64,000 nucleotides of DNA, from positions 1 to 64,000 of the forward strand of contig NZ_JARVWP010000022.1 of assembly GCF_029846235.1 (NCBI RefSeq). Direction: 5' to 3'. Below are positions 44,549 through 53,826 of this stretch, piece by piece. The notes beneath the pieces were generated by a model, which saw nothing but the letters and a program-made list of their open reading frames with translations, ran no database searches and was not told the origin of the DNA. This DNA is from Bradyrhizobium sp. CER78 (GTDB taxonomy: Bacteria; Pseudomonadota; Alphaproteobacteria; Rhizobiales; Xanthobacteraceae). The position numbers and the translations under genes are program-made. Positions within the stretch are counted from its first letter, which is position 1, and every line of letters starts with the position of its first letter.

Positions 44549-47500
44549 ATGAACGTATTCTCCTCCGTCAATACCGAGGCGAAGGTCGCGACCGAGACCA
44601 CGGACCAGCTGTGGTACAAGGACGCGATCATCTACCAGCTGCACGTCAAGGCGTTTGCCGACAGCAACAATGACGGCATCGGCGATTTCGCAGGGCTGAC
44701 TGAGAAGCTCGGCTATCTGCAGGAGCTCGGCGTCACGGCGCTGTGGCTGTTGCCGTTCTACCCCTCGCCCGGCCGCGACGACGGCTACGACATCGGCGAC
44801 TACGGCGACATCAATCCCGATTTCGGGACGATGAAGGACTTCAAGCGCTTCATCCAGGAAGCCAAGAAGCGCGGCCTGCGCGTCATCACCGAGCTCGTCG
44901 TCAACCACACCTCGGATCAGCATGCCTGGTTCAAGCGCGCGCGCCGCAGCCCGCCGAATTCGAGTGCACGCAGCTGGTACGTCTGGAGCGACACCGACCA
45001 GAAATACCTCGATACGCGGATCATCTTCACCGACACGGAAAAGTCGAACTGGACCTGGGATCCGGAAGCCGGCCAATTCTACTGGCACCGCTTCTTCTCG
45101 CATCAGCCGGATCTGAACTTCGACAATCCGCGCGTGGTGCGCGCCATCGTGCAGGTGATGAAGCGCTGGCTCGACACCGGCGTCGACGGCTTCCGGCTCG
45201 ACGCCATTCCCTATCTGTGCGAGCGCGACGGCACCAACAACGAGAACCTGCCGGAGACGCATGCCATCATCAAGCGGCTGCGCCAGGAGCTCGACGCCTA
45301 TGCCAAGGGCAAGATCCTGCTGGCCGAGGCCAATCAATGGCCGGAGGACGTGCAGGAATATTTCGGCCATGGCGACGAATGTCACATGGCCTATCACTTC
45401 CCGCTGATGCCGCGCATCTACATGGCGATCGCGCAGGAAGATCGCTTTCCGATCACCGACATCTTGCGGCAGACGCCCGACATCCCGTCGGCCTGCCAAT
45501 GGGCGCTGTTCCTGCGCAATCACGACGAGCTGACGCTGGAGATGGTCACCGATGTCGAGCGCGACTATCTGTGGTCGACCTACGCCAACGACCCGCGCGC
45601 CCGCATCAATGTCGGCATCCGCCGCCGCCTTGCGCCGCTGATGGACAATGACCGGCGCAAGATCGAGCTGATGAACTCGCTCTTGCTGTCGTTCCCCGGC
45701 ACCCCGATCATCTATTACGGCGACGAGATCGGCATGGGTGACAACATCTATCTCGGCGACCGCAACGGCGTGCGGACGCCGATGCAATGGTCGCCGGACC
45801 GCAATGGCGGCTTCTCGCGCGCCGACCCGGCGCGGCTCTACGCGCCGATGATCATGGACCCGGTGTACGGCTACGAGGCCGTCAATGTCGAGGCGCAGTC
45901 GCGCAGCCTGTCGTCGCTGCTGTCGGCGACCAAGCGGCTGATCGCGGTGCGCAAGTCGACGCTGGCATTCGGGCGCGGCACCATGACCTTCATCCGCCCG
46001 GAGAATCGCTCGGTGCTGGCCTATGTCAGGCAGTATCAGGGCGAGGTCATCCTGTGCGTCGCCAATCTGTCGCGCTCGGCGCAGGCGACCGAGCTCGACC
46101 TCTCCGCCTTCAAGGACCGCATTCCGCTCGAGATGCTCGGGCGAACGCGCTTCCCCGCGATCGGCGAATTGCCCTATATGATCACGCTGGCGCCCTACGG
46201 CTTCTACTGGTTCCAGTTGCAGGAGCGCGACAAGTCCGAGCCGGTGAAGCCGCGGGCGGTGCCGGAATTCGAGACCCTGGTGGTGCCGCTCAATTCGACC
46301 TGGACGTCGCTGGCGCGCGAGCGCGGCGTGTTCGAGCACGACGTGCTGCCCGGCCATCTCGCCCGCACGCGCTGGTATCCGGAGCATTCCGCCAAGGCGA
46401 TCCAGCCGGCGCTGGTGGCCGCGATCCCGTTCTGCGACATCGGCGACAATCGGCCCTGGCTGATCTTCTTCGAAACCACCGAGCGCGGCAACACCAGCCG
46501 CTACGTGCTGCCGATGCAGATCGAGTGGGTGCGCTTCGACCGCGAGCGCTACAACCCGCGCGCCTTCGCCGCCGTCCGTCAGGGCGCGCGCGAGGGCACG
46601 CTGCTCGATGTCGCCACCGACCAGATCTTTACCGGCCTGTTCCTGCGCAACTTGCGGGAAAACCTCACGGTCGACGAGGGCGAGCAGGGCCTGAAGCTCG
46701 AATTCCGGCCGACGAGCCGCTTCTCCGACCGCCCGGTGCGGCAGCCCGAGCGCATCCGCGTCTTCGAGAACGATCAGCCGCATTCGACCGCGCTGGTCGA
46801 CAACGAGTATGTCACCAAGATCTATCGGAAGCTCGAGGTCGGCATCAATCCGGAGATCGAGATGGGCCGCTTCCTCACCGAAGTGGTCAATTTCCCCAAC
46901 ACGCCCGCGTTGCTCGGCACCTCGGAGCTGGTGGACGGCGACAATCGCAGCGCGATCGCGGTGCTGCACGCCATGGTGGTCAACCAGGGTGACCTCTGGA
47001 ATGTCGGCGCCTCGCACCTCGACCGCCTCGTCGAGCGGCAGCGTCTGCTTGCGGCGAGCGAACGTCCGGAGGAGAACGGCGATCACGCCACCTATCTGCG
47101 CCACCTGTCACATGGCGGAAAGCGTCTCGCCGAGTTGCACATCGCGCTCGCCAGCAACCGCGACCTGCCGGACTTCGCACCCGAGCCGACCAAGCCCGAG
47201 GATCTGCAACGCTGGAACGACGAGATCATGGCGCGCGCCGAGCGCGTGTTCGATACGCTGAAGCAACGGCGCGGCTCCCTGAAGGAGGCCGACCGGCTGC
47301 TGGCCGATCAGTTGCAGGCCCAGCACGACATGCTGCCGGAGCGGCTGAAGGCGCTGCTGCCGCGCGAGAGCGACGGGCTCAACATCCGCCATCATGGCGA
47401 TCTGCATCTCGGCCAGCTGCTGGTGGTCAAGGACGACGTCTTCATCATCGATTTCGACGGTGGGCCGGGCCGCACCATCGCCGAGCGGCGCCGCAAGGCG

Positions 47501-47854
47501 CCGGCGGCACGCGACGTCGCCGGCCTGATCCGCTCGATCGACTATGCCGCCACGGCGGCGCTGGAACGCGCGCTCAAGGTTTCGCCCGACGAGAGCGGCA
47601 GGTTGAGCCTCGCTTTGGCCGAATGGCGCGACCAGGCCGCGGAAGCCCTGCTGGCGGCGTATCGCGAGACCATGGCCGGGCAACGCCTGTGGCCCACCGA
47701 CGCCAAGGCGGCCGATCGCCTGCTCAGCTTTTTCCTGCTTGAGAAAGCCTTCTACGAGATCGAGTATGAGCTGGCCAACCGGCCGGATTGGCTGCGGGTG
47801 CCGCTGACCGGCCTGTTAAGGATTTTGGCGCAACAGCCGCATGAGGTTGCATGA
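44549..47854 (+). CDS. treS: Trehalose synthase - maltokinase fusion
   Basis: 1101 residues from ATG 44549 (AAGGAG upstream). Residues about 20-570 are trehalose synthase, GH13: WYKDAIIYQLHVKAFADSN, GVDGFRLDAIPYLCERDG with nucleophile Asp218, and FLRNHDELTLEMVTDVERDY. Residues about 620-1095 are a maltokinase (Pep2/Mak) with a kinase catalytic loop RHHGDLHLGQLLV and FIIDFDGGPGRT. The protein isomerises trehalose to maltose and phosphorylates it with ATP, giving maltose-1-phosphate for GlgE. Fusion channels maltose. The stop overlaps the glgB start (ATGA). Confidence 0.95.
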   Translation: MNVFSSVNTEAKVATETTDQLWYKDAIIYQLHVKAFADSNNDGIGDFAGLTEKLGYLQELGVTALWLLPFYPSPGRDDGYDIGDYGDINPDFGTMKDFKRFIQEAKKRGLRVITELVVNHTSDQHAWFKRARRSPPNSSARSWYVWSDTDQKYLDTRIIFTDTEKSNWTWDPEAGQFYWHRFFSHQPDLNFDNPRVVRAIVQVMKRWLDTGVDGFRLDAIPYLCERDGTNNENLPETHAIIKRLRQELDAYAKGKILLAEANQWPEDVQEYFGHGDECHMAYHFPLMPRIYMAIAQEDRFPITDILRQTPDIPSACQWALFLRNHDELTLEMVTDVERDYLWSTYANDPRARINVGIRRRLAPLMDNDRRKIELMNSLLLSFPGTPIIYYGDEIGMGDNIYLGDRNGVRTPMQWSPDRNGGFSRADPARLYAPMIMDPVYGYEAVNVEAQSRSLSSLLSATKRLIAVRKSTLAFGRGTMTFIRPENRSVLAYVRQYQGEVILCVANLSRSAQATELDLSAFKDRIPLEMLGRTRFPAIGELPYMITLAPYGFYWFQLQERDKSEPVKPRAVPEFETLVVPLNSTWTSLARERGVFEHDVLPGHLARTRWYPEHSAKAIQPALVAAIPFCDIGDNRPWLIFFETTERGNTSRYVLPMQIEWVRFDRERYNPRAFAAVRQGAREGTLLDVATDQIFTGLFLRNLRENLTVDEGEQGLKLEFRPTSRFSDRPVRQPERIRVFENDQPHSTALVDNEYVTKIYRKLEVGINPEIEMGRFLTEVVNFPNTPALLGTSELVDGDNRSAIAVLHAMVVNQGDLWNVGASHLDRLVERQRLLAASERPEENGDHATYLRHLSHGGKRLAELHIALASNRDLPDFAPEPTKPEDLQRWNDEIMARAERVFDTLKQRRGSLKEADRLLADQLQAQHDMLPERLKALLPRESDGLNIRHHGDLHLGQLLVVKDDVFIIDFDGGPGRTIAERRRKAPAARDVAGLIRSIDYAATAALERALKVSPDESGRLSLALAEWRDQAAEALLAAYRETMAGQRLWPTDAKAADRLLSFFLLEKAFYEIEYELANRPDWLRVPLTGLLRILAQQPHEVA

Positions 47855-49998
47855 GCAAACTGCCCGCCGAGGCCTATGCCATCATCGAGGGTCGCCATTC
47901 CGATCCGTTCCACTATCTCGGCCTCCACGCCGAGGGGGATCGCAACGTGGTGCGCGCCTTCCTGCCCGATGCCGCCAATGTCGAGGCGATCGGCGAGCAT
48001 GGCGAGACGGCACCGCTGGCGCGGATCCACGACGCCGGCCTGTTCGCAGGTCCCTTGCCGAACGGATCGACGCGCTACCAGCTCCGCGCCCGCTTCGGCG
48101 ACAATGTCGTCGAACTGGAGGACGCCTACCGCTTTCCGCCGATCCTGAGCGATTTCGATCTCTATCTGCTCGGCGAGGGCACCCATCAGCGGGTCTATGA
48201 CACGCTGGGTGCGCATCCGATAACGATCGACGGCGTCGACGGTATCGGCTTCGTGGTGCTGGCGCCGAATGCGCGGCGGGTCAGCGTGGTCGGCGACTTC
48301 AATTTCTGGGACGGACGGCGGCATCCGATGCGGGTGCGCGGCCCGGGCTATTGGGAGCTGTTCATCCCACGCGCACGCGTCGGCGACCACTACAAGTTCG
48401 AGATCATCGGGCGCAACGGCCAGCATCTGCCGCTGAAGTCCGATCCGCTGGCGTTCGCCGCCGAGGTGCGCCCGAAGACCGCCTCGATCGTGATCGACGA
48501 GCGCAAGATCCCGCACCCGCGCCCGGCGCCCGATCGCGTCAACGCGCTGAGCTCGCCGATGTCGATCTACGAGATCCATCTCGGCTCGTGGCGGCGCAAG
48601 GGCCGCAATGAGTGGCTGACCTATCGCGAGATGGCCGAGCAGCTGCCGGCCTATGCCAGCGACATGGGCTTCACCCATCTCGAATTCCTGCCCATATCAG
48701 AGCATCCGTTCGACGGCTCCTGGGGCTACCAGCCGACCGGCATGTTCGCGCCGACCAGCCGCTTCGGCTCACCCGACGATTTCGCGGCGCTGATCGACGC
48801 CTGCCACGGCGCTGGCCTCGCCGTGCTGCTCGACTGGGTCCCCGGACATTTCCCCGACGATCCGCATGGTCTTGGCAATTTCGACGGCACCGCGCTCTAC
48901 GAGCACGCCAATCCGCTGCAGGGCCGTCACCTCGATTGGGGCACGCTGATCTACAATTACGGGCGCACCGAGGTCACCAACTTCCTGGTGTCGAACGCGC
49001 TGTTCTGGCTCGATCGCTACGGCATCGACGGGCTGCGCGTCGATGCCGTCGCCTCGATGCTCTATCTCGACTACAGCCGTCCCGCCGGCGGCTGGATTCC
49101 GAACAGATATGGCGGGCGGGAAAACATCGAGGCGATCGACTTCCTGCGCCGCTTCAACACCGAGCTGTTCGCGCACTTCCCGCAGGCGACGACCGCGGCG
49201 GAGGAATCCACCGCGTGGCCGCAGGTGTCGCGTCCGGTCGAATATGGCGGGCTCGGCTTCGGCTACAAGTGGAACATGGGCTGGATGCACGACACGCTGA
49301 AATACATCGGCAAGGATCCGATCCACCGCAAATACCATCACGGCGACATCCTGTTCGGCCTGCACTACGCCTTCTCGGAGAATTTCATCCTGCCGCTGTC
49401 TCACGACGAGGTCGTGCACGGCAAGCGCTCGATCCTCGGCCGCATGCCCGGCGACGACTGGCAGCGCTTTGCGAATTTGCGCGCCTATTACAGCTTCATG
49501 TTTGGGCATCCCGGCAAGAAGTTGATGTTCATGGGCTGCGAGTTCGGCCAGGAGCGCGAGTGGAACCACGACTACTCGATCGATTGGCATCTGCTGCAAC
49601 AGCCGCGGCACAGCGGCATCCAGAACCTGGTCCGCGACCTCAACCGTCTGTATCGCGCGCTGCCGGCGCTGCATGAGCTCGATTGCGACCAAGCCGGCTT
49701 CGAATGGGTCGTCACCGACGATACCAACAACAACGTGTTCGCCTGGATCCGCAAGGGCAATGATGCCCGCGCCCGCTGTCTCGTGGTCACGAACTTCTCG
49801 CCCAACGTCTATCGCAACTATCGCGTCCGCGTTCCGTTGGCGGGCAAGTGGCACGAGGTGTTCAACTCGGATTCCTCCCATTACGGCGGCACCAATGACG
49901 GCAATATCGGCGAAGTGCGCGCCTCGGAAGGCGCCACGCCGGAGCTGAGCCTGACGATCCCGCCGCTGGCTGCGATCTTCCTCGTACCGGAAAGCTGA
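47851..49998 (+). CDS. glgB: 1,4-alpha-glucan branching enzyme
   Basis: 715 residues; ATG overlaps the treS stop. N-terminal CBM48-type domains (GFVVLAPNARRVSVVGDFNF), then the GH13 barrel: MGFTHLEFLPISEHPFDGSW, GIDGLRVDAVASMLYLDYS with nucleophile Asp398, and TAAEESTAWPQ with the catalytic Glu at 451/452. C-terminal beta domain ends in VIVTNFSPNVYRNYRV-like sequence. It creates alpha-1,6 branches, acting on chains made by GlgE. Length and motif spacing match E. coli GlgB (Asp405, Glu458). Confidence 0.96.
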   Translation: MSKLPAEAYAIIEGRHSDPFHYLGLHAEGDRNVVRAFLPDAANVEAIGEHGETAPLARIHDAGLFAGPLPNGSTRYQLRARFGDNVVELEDAYRFPPILSDFDLYLLGEGTHQRVYDTLGAHPITIDGVDGIGFVVLAPNARRVSVVGDFNFWDGRRHPMRVRGPGYWELFIPRARVGDHYKFEIIGRNGQHLPLKSDPLAFAAEVRPKTASIVIDERKIPHPRPAPDRVNALSSPMSIYEIHLGSWRRKGRNEWLTYREMAEQLPAYASDMGFTHLEFLPISEHPFDGSWGYQPTGMFAPTSRFGSPDDFAALIDACHGAGLAVLLDWVPGHFPDDPHGLGNFDGTALYEHANPLQGRHLDWGTLIYNYGRTEVTNFLVSNALFWLDRYGIDGLRVDAVASMLYLDYSRPAGGWIPNRYGGRENIEAIDFLRRFNTELFAHFPQATTAAEESTAWPQVSRPVEYGGLGFGYKWNMGWMHDTLKYIGKDPIHRKYHHGDILFGLHYAFSENFILPLSHDEVVHGKRSILGRMPGDDWQRFANLRAYYSFMFGHPGKKLMFMGCEFGQEREWNHDYSIDWHLLQQPRHSGIQNLVRDLNRLYRALPALHELDCDQAGFEWVVTDDTNNNVFAWIRKGNDARARCLVVTNFSPNVYRNYRVRVPLAGKWHEVFNSDSSHYGGTNDGNIGEVRASEGATPELSLTIPPLAAIFLVPES

Positions 49999-50001
49999 TT
50001 C

Positions 50002-52074
50002 ATGCGACTGACCGGGGGAACCTCCGCACGGCTCGGTGCAAGCTGGGACGGCAGAGGCACCAATTTTGCGTTGTTCTCGGCCAATGCGGAGAAGGTGGAG
50101 CTGTGCCTGTTCGACGGCCAGGGCCGCCGCGAGCTCGAGCGGATCGAGATGCCGGAGCGCACCGAGGACGTCTGGCACTGCTATCTCAATGACGTCTCGC
50201 CGGGCCAGCTCTACGGCTATCGCGTCTACGGCCCGTACGCGCCGGAGCGCGGCCACCGCTTCAACGCCAACAAGCTGTTGCTCGATCCCTATGCCAAGCG
50301 GCTCGCCGGTCGGCTGGTATGGAGCGATGCGCACTTCGCCTATCGCACCGGCAGCGCGCGCGAGGATCTCTCCTTTGACCGGCGCGACAATGCCCGCGGC
50401 ATGCCGAAGGCCGTGGTGGTCGACGAGACCTTCAACTGGGGCCGCCGCGAGATCCGGCCGCATATTCCTTGGGCCGACACCATCATCTACGAGGCCCACG
50501 TCAAGGGCCTGACGCAGAAGCGCGAGGACGTGCCGCCGAACCTGCGCGGCACCTATGGCGGCCTGTCGTCGCCGGCGATGATCGATCACCTCAAGCGGCT
50601 CGGCGTCACCACCATCGAGCTGTTGCCGATCCACGGCCTGATCGACGACCGTGTCCTGGTCGAGAAGAAGTTGTCGAATTACTGGGGCTACAACAGCATC
50701 GCTTTCTTCGCGCCCGAGGCGCGCTACGCCCAGGACAATGCGCTGGACTCGTTTCGTACAACAGTCGCGCGGCTGCACGATGCCGGCATCGAGGTGCTGC
50801 TCGACGTCGTCTACAACCACACCGCCGAGGGCAACCATATGGGCCCGACGCTGTCCTTCCGCGGCATCGACAACGCCTCCTATTACTGGTTGAACCGCGA
50901 GAACCCGCGCTTCTATGACGACTTCACCGGCTGCGGCAGCTCGGTCAACCTCACCCATCCGCGCGTGCTGCAGATGGTGATGGATTCGCTGCGCTACTGG
51001 GTCGAGGTCTGCCATGTCGACGGCTTCCGCTTCGATCTCGCCACCACCCTGGCGCGCGGGCCGAACGGGTTCGATCGCAACCATCCCTTCCTCACCGCGA
51101 TCCGCCAGGACCCGGTGCTGGCGACCGCCAAGATGGTCGCCGAGCCCTGGGACCTCGGTCTCGGCGGCTATCAGGTCGGCGCCTTTCCATCGCAATGGTC
51201 GGAGTGGAATGACCGCTATCGCAGCGCGATGCGGCGCTACTGGAGCGGCGAAGGCAGCCTGATCGGCGACATCTCCGGCCGCATGACCGCATCCTCGGAT
51301 CTGTTTCACCACGACAACCGCGCGACCCGCGCCAGCGTCAACCACATCACGGTGCACGACGGCTTCACGCTCGCCGACCTCTTCAGCTACAACGAGAAGC
51401 ACAATGAGGCCAATGGCGAGGACAATCGCGACGGCTCCAACGACAACCACAGCAACAATTGCGGCCATGAGGGCCCGACCGATGATCCCACCATCATCGC
51501 GCTGCGCCGCCAGCTCAGGAAGAACGCGCTGGCCTGCCTGCTGCTCGCGCAGGGCACGCCGCTGATCCTCGCCGGCGACGAGGTCGCCAACACGCAAGCA
51601 GGCAACAACAACGCCTATTGCCAGGACAACGAGACCGGCTGGATCGGCTGGGAGAACCTCGGCACCGACGACGACGCCATCGATTTCATCGGTCATCTCA
51701 CCGCGCTACGCCAGCGGTTCGGGCAGATCCGCTGCCAGAGCTGGCTCGACGGCCGCCGCACCGACGGCAGCTATGGCGTGCTCTGGCTGACGCCCGCTGC
51801 TGAGGAGATGAAGGAGTCGGACTGGAAATTCCCGGAGAGCCGGTTCCTCGCCTATGTGCTGGGACCGATGGAACAAGGGCAGGCGCCGATCTTTATCGTG
51901 CTCAATGCCGCGCCGCAGGAGATCGTGTTCAGGATGCCGAGGATGGCGGAATACAGCAGCTGGCAGCAGGTCTTGAACACGACCAAGACGGAGCAAACGG
52001 GCGACCTCATCGTATCCGGCGCTGACGCCACGGCACCGCCGCGCTCGGTGCTGGCATTCGCAGGCTCCGCATGA
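50002..52074 (+). CDS. glgX: Glycogen debranching enzyme
   Basis: 690 residues, 3 bp after glgB. CBM48 N-terminus (LGASWDGRGTNFALFSANAE), then GH13 subfamily 11: IEVLLDVVYNHTAEGNHMGP, VDGFRFDLATTLARGPNGFD and MVAEPWDLGLGGYQVGAFP. It removes alpha-1,6 branches from limit dextrins, giving linear maltodextrins, which are the substrate of TreY downstream. Its close relative TreX sits with TreY/TreZ in other bacteria, so the name treX is equally fitting. The stop overlaps the treZ start by 4 bp. Confidence 0.94.
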   Translation: MRLTGGTSARLGASWDGRGTNFALFSANAEKVELCLFDGQGRRELERIEMPERTEDVWHCYLNDVSPGQLYGYRVYGPYAPERGHRFNANKLLLDPYAKRLAGRLVWSDAHFAYRTGSAREDLSFDRRDNARGMPKAVVVDETFNWGRREIRPHIPWADTIIYEAHVKGLTQKREDVPPNLRGTYGGLSSPAMIDHLKRLGVTTIELLPIHGLIDDRVLVEKKLSNYWGYNSIAFFAPEARYAQDNALDSFRTTVARLHDAGIEVLLDVVYNHTAEGNHMGPTLSFRGIDNASYYWLNRENPRFYDDFTGCGSSVNLTHPRVLQMVMDSLRYWVEVCHVDGFRFDLATTLARGPNGFDRNHPFLTAIRQDPVLATAKMVAEPWDLGLGGYQVGAFPSQWSEWNDRYRSAMRRYWSGEGSLIGDISGRMTASSDLFHHDNRATRASVNHITVHDGFTLADLFSYNEKHNEANGEDNRDGSNDNHSNNCGHEGPTDDPTIIALRRQLRKNALACLLLAQGTPLILAGDEVANTQAGNNNAYCQDNETGWIGWENLGTDDDAIDFIGHLTALRQRFGQIRCQSWLDGRRTDGSYGVLWLTPAAEEMKESDWKFPESRFLAYVLGPMEQGQAPIFIVLNAAPQEIVFRMPRMAEYSSWQQVLNTTKTEQTGDLIVSGADATAPPRSVLAFAGSA

Positions 52075-53822
52075 GCGCGCAGCATTTCGGACCCGAACTC
52101 ACCGCTGATGGCACGCGCTTCCGGCTCTGGGCGCCGGCGGCAAAGCGCGTCGACCTCCTGCTCGACAAGCCGCACGCGCTGACGCGCGATGCGGCCGGCT
52201 GGTACGTCGCCGAAATCCCGGGCGCGCGCGCCGGCACGCGTTACAAATTCCGCATCGATGACGAGGTCGACGTCCCCGACCCCGCCTCCGCCTCCCAGCC
52301 GGATGACGTGTTCGGCCCGAGCGAGGTGATCGATCACACCGCCTTCAAATGGCGCGCGACGGAGTGGCGTGGACGTCCCTGGCATGAGGCCGTCGTCCTC
52401 GAGGCGCATGTCGGCACCTTCACGCCAGAAGGCACCTACCGCGCCATGATCGACAAGCTCGATCATCTCGTTGCAACCGGCATCACCGCGCTCGAACTGA
52501 TGCCGCTGGCGGATTTCGCTGGGCGTCGCAACTGGGGCTATGACGGCGTGCTGTGGTACGCGCCCGACAGCGCCTACGGCCGCCCCGAGGACCTCAAGAC
52601 CCTGATCGACGAAGCGCATCTGCGCGGGCTGATGGTGATGCTCGACGTGGTCTACAACCACTTCGGTCCCGAGGGGAATTATCTCGGCCGCTATGCGCCC
52701 TCCTTCTTCAGCGACGCGCATACGCCGTGGGGCAGCGCGATCGATTATCGTGTGCCTGAAGTGCGCGCGTTTGCGATCGGCAGCGTCGTGTCCTGGCTGC
52801 GCGACTATCGCTTCGACGGGCTGCGGTTCGACGCGGTCAACACCATCGTCGAAGCCGGCGAGGTCTCCATCCTGCACGACTTCAGCAAGGCCGCCGGCAA
52901 GCTCGCCACCGAGACCGGCCGGCAGATCAACCTCGTGCTCGAGAACGGCGACAACATCGCAAGCCTGCTCGATGCCGCCGAGGACCCACCCAACGGCAAA
53001 TTCCGCGGCCAGTGGAACGACGACTATCATCACGCCTGGCACGTGCTGCTGACCGGGGAAAAGCAGGGCTACTACGGCGACTACCGGGCGCCGAAGCAGG
53101 ACCTCGCGCGCGCGCTATCGTCGGGCTACATCTACCAGGGCGAAGTCTCGGAGTTCTGGGGCGGCAAGGCCCGCGGCGAGCCGAGCGGCACGCTGTCGCC
53201 GATCTGCTTCATCAACTTCCTGCAGAACCACGACCAGATCGGCAACCGGCCGCTCGGCGATCGGCTCGAGAGCATCGCAAAGCCGGAGGCGATCGAGGCC
53301 GCGCTCGCGGTGACGTTGATCGCGCCGACCACGCCGATGCTGTTCATGGGCGAGGAATGGGGCGCGACGACACCCTTCCCGTTCTTCTGCGATTTCAGGG
53401 GCGACCTCGCCAACGCGGTCCGCGCCGGACGGCGCAAGGAGTTCGCCTGGGCCTATGCCAAATATGGCGACGACATTCCCGACCCGCTTGCCGAAGAGAC
53501 GGTGCGGTCGGCCGTGCTCGACTGGGCGGCGCTTGGCCACGATCCGGCGCGCACACGGCTGGCACTGGTGCGCAACCTGCTGGCCGTACGGCGCCGCGAG
53601 ATCACGCCGCGGCTGACCGGGGTGCGCTTCGGTGGCGATCGTGTCACGGGCGATCTCCTGACCGCGTATTGGCAGATGGGCGACGGCCGCACGCTGTGGC
53701 TCACGGCCAATTTGTCGGATCGGGATATGAGCGGCGCGGCGGAACCGAAGGGAACCGTGATCTGGGGCGGCGCGTTGTCGAGCGACCTCCCCGGCTGGGC
53801 GGTGCGCTGGCACATCGGATAG
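52071..53822 (+). CDS. treZ: Malto-oligosyltrehalose trehalohydrolase
   Basis: 583 residues; ATG overlaps the glgX stop. N-terminal domain HFGPELTADGTRFRLWAPAA, then GH13 subfamily 10: VMLDVVYNHFGPEGNYL, YRFDGLRFDAVNTIVEAGE with the nucleophile Asp, NLVLENGDNIASLL with the catalytic Glu, and the family mark WNDDYHHAWHVLLTGEKQGY. It cuts the terminal trehalose from maltooligosyl trehalose made by TreY, which is encoded 4 bp downstream. Confidence 0.95.
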   Translation: MSAQHFGPELTADGTRFRLWAPAAKRVDLLLDKPHALTRDAAGWYVAEIPGARAGTRYKFRIDDEVDVPDPASASQPDDVFGPSEVIDHTAFKWRATEWRGRPWHEAVVLEAHVGTFTPEGTYRAMIDKLDHLVATGITALELMPLADFAGRRNWGYDGVLWYAPDSAYGRPEDLKTLIDEAHLRGLMVMLDVVYNHFGPEGNYLGRYAPSFFSDAHTPWGSAIDYRVPEVRAFAIGSVVSWLRDYRFDGLRFDAVNTIVEAGEVSILHDFSKAAGKLATETGRQINLVLENGDNIASLLDAAEDPPNGKFRGQWNDDYHHAWHVLLTGEKQGYYGDYRAPKQDLARALSSGYIYQGEVSEFWGGKARGEPSGTLSPICFINFLQNHDQIGNRPLGDRLESIAKPEAIEAALAVTLIAPTTPMLFMGEEWGATTPFPFFCDFRGDLANAVRAGRRKEFAWAYAKYGDDIPDPLAEETVRSAVLDWAALGHDPARTRLALVRNLLAVRRREITPRLTGVRFGGDRVTGDLLTAYWQMGDGRTLWLTANLSDRDMSGAAEPKGTVIWGGALSSDLPGWAVRWHIG

Positions 53823-53826
53823 CACA

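Noticed and set aside
48769..51696. 975-codon minus-strand open frame opposite glgB and glgX
   Set aside because: Antisense shadow across two conserved GH13 genes.
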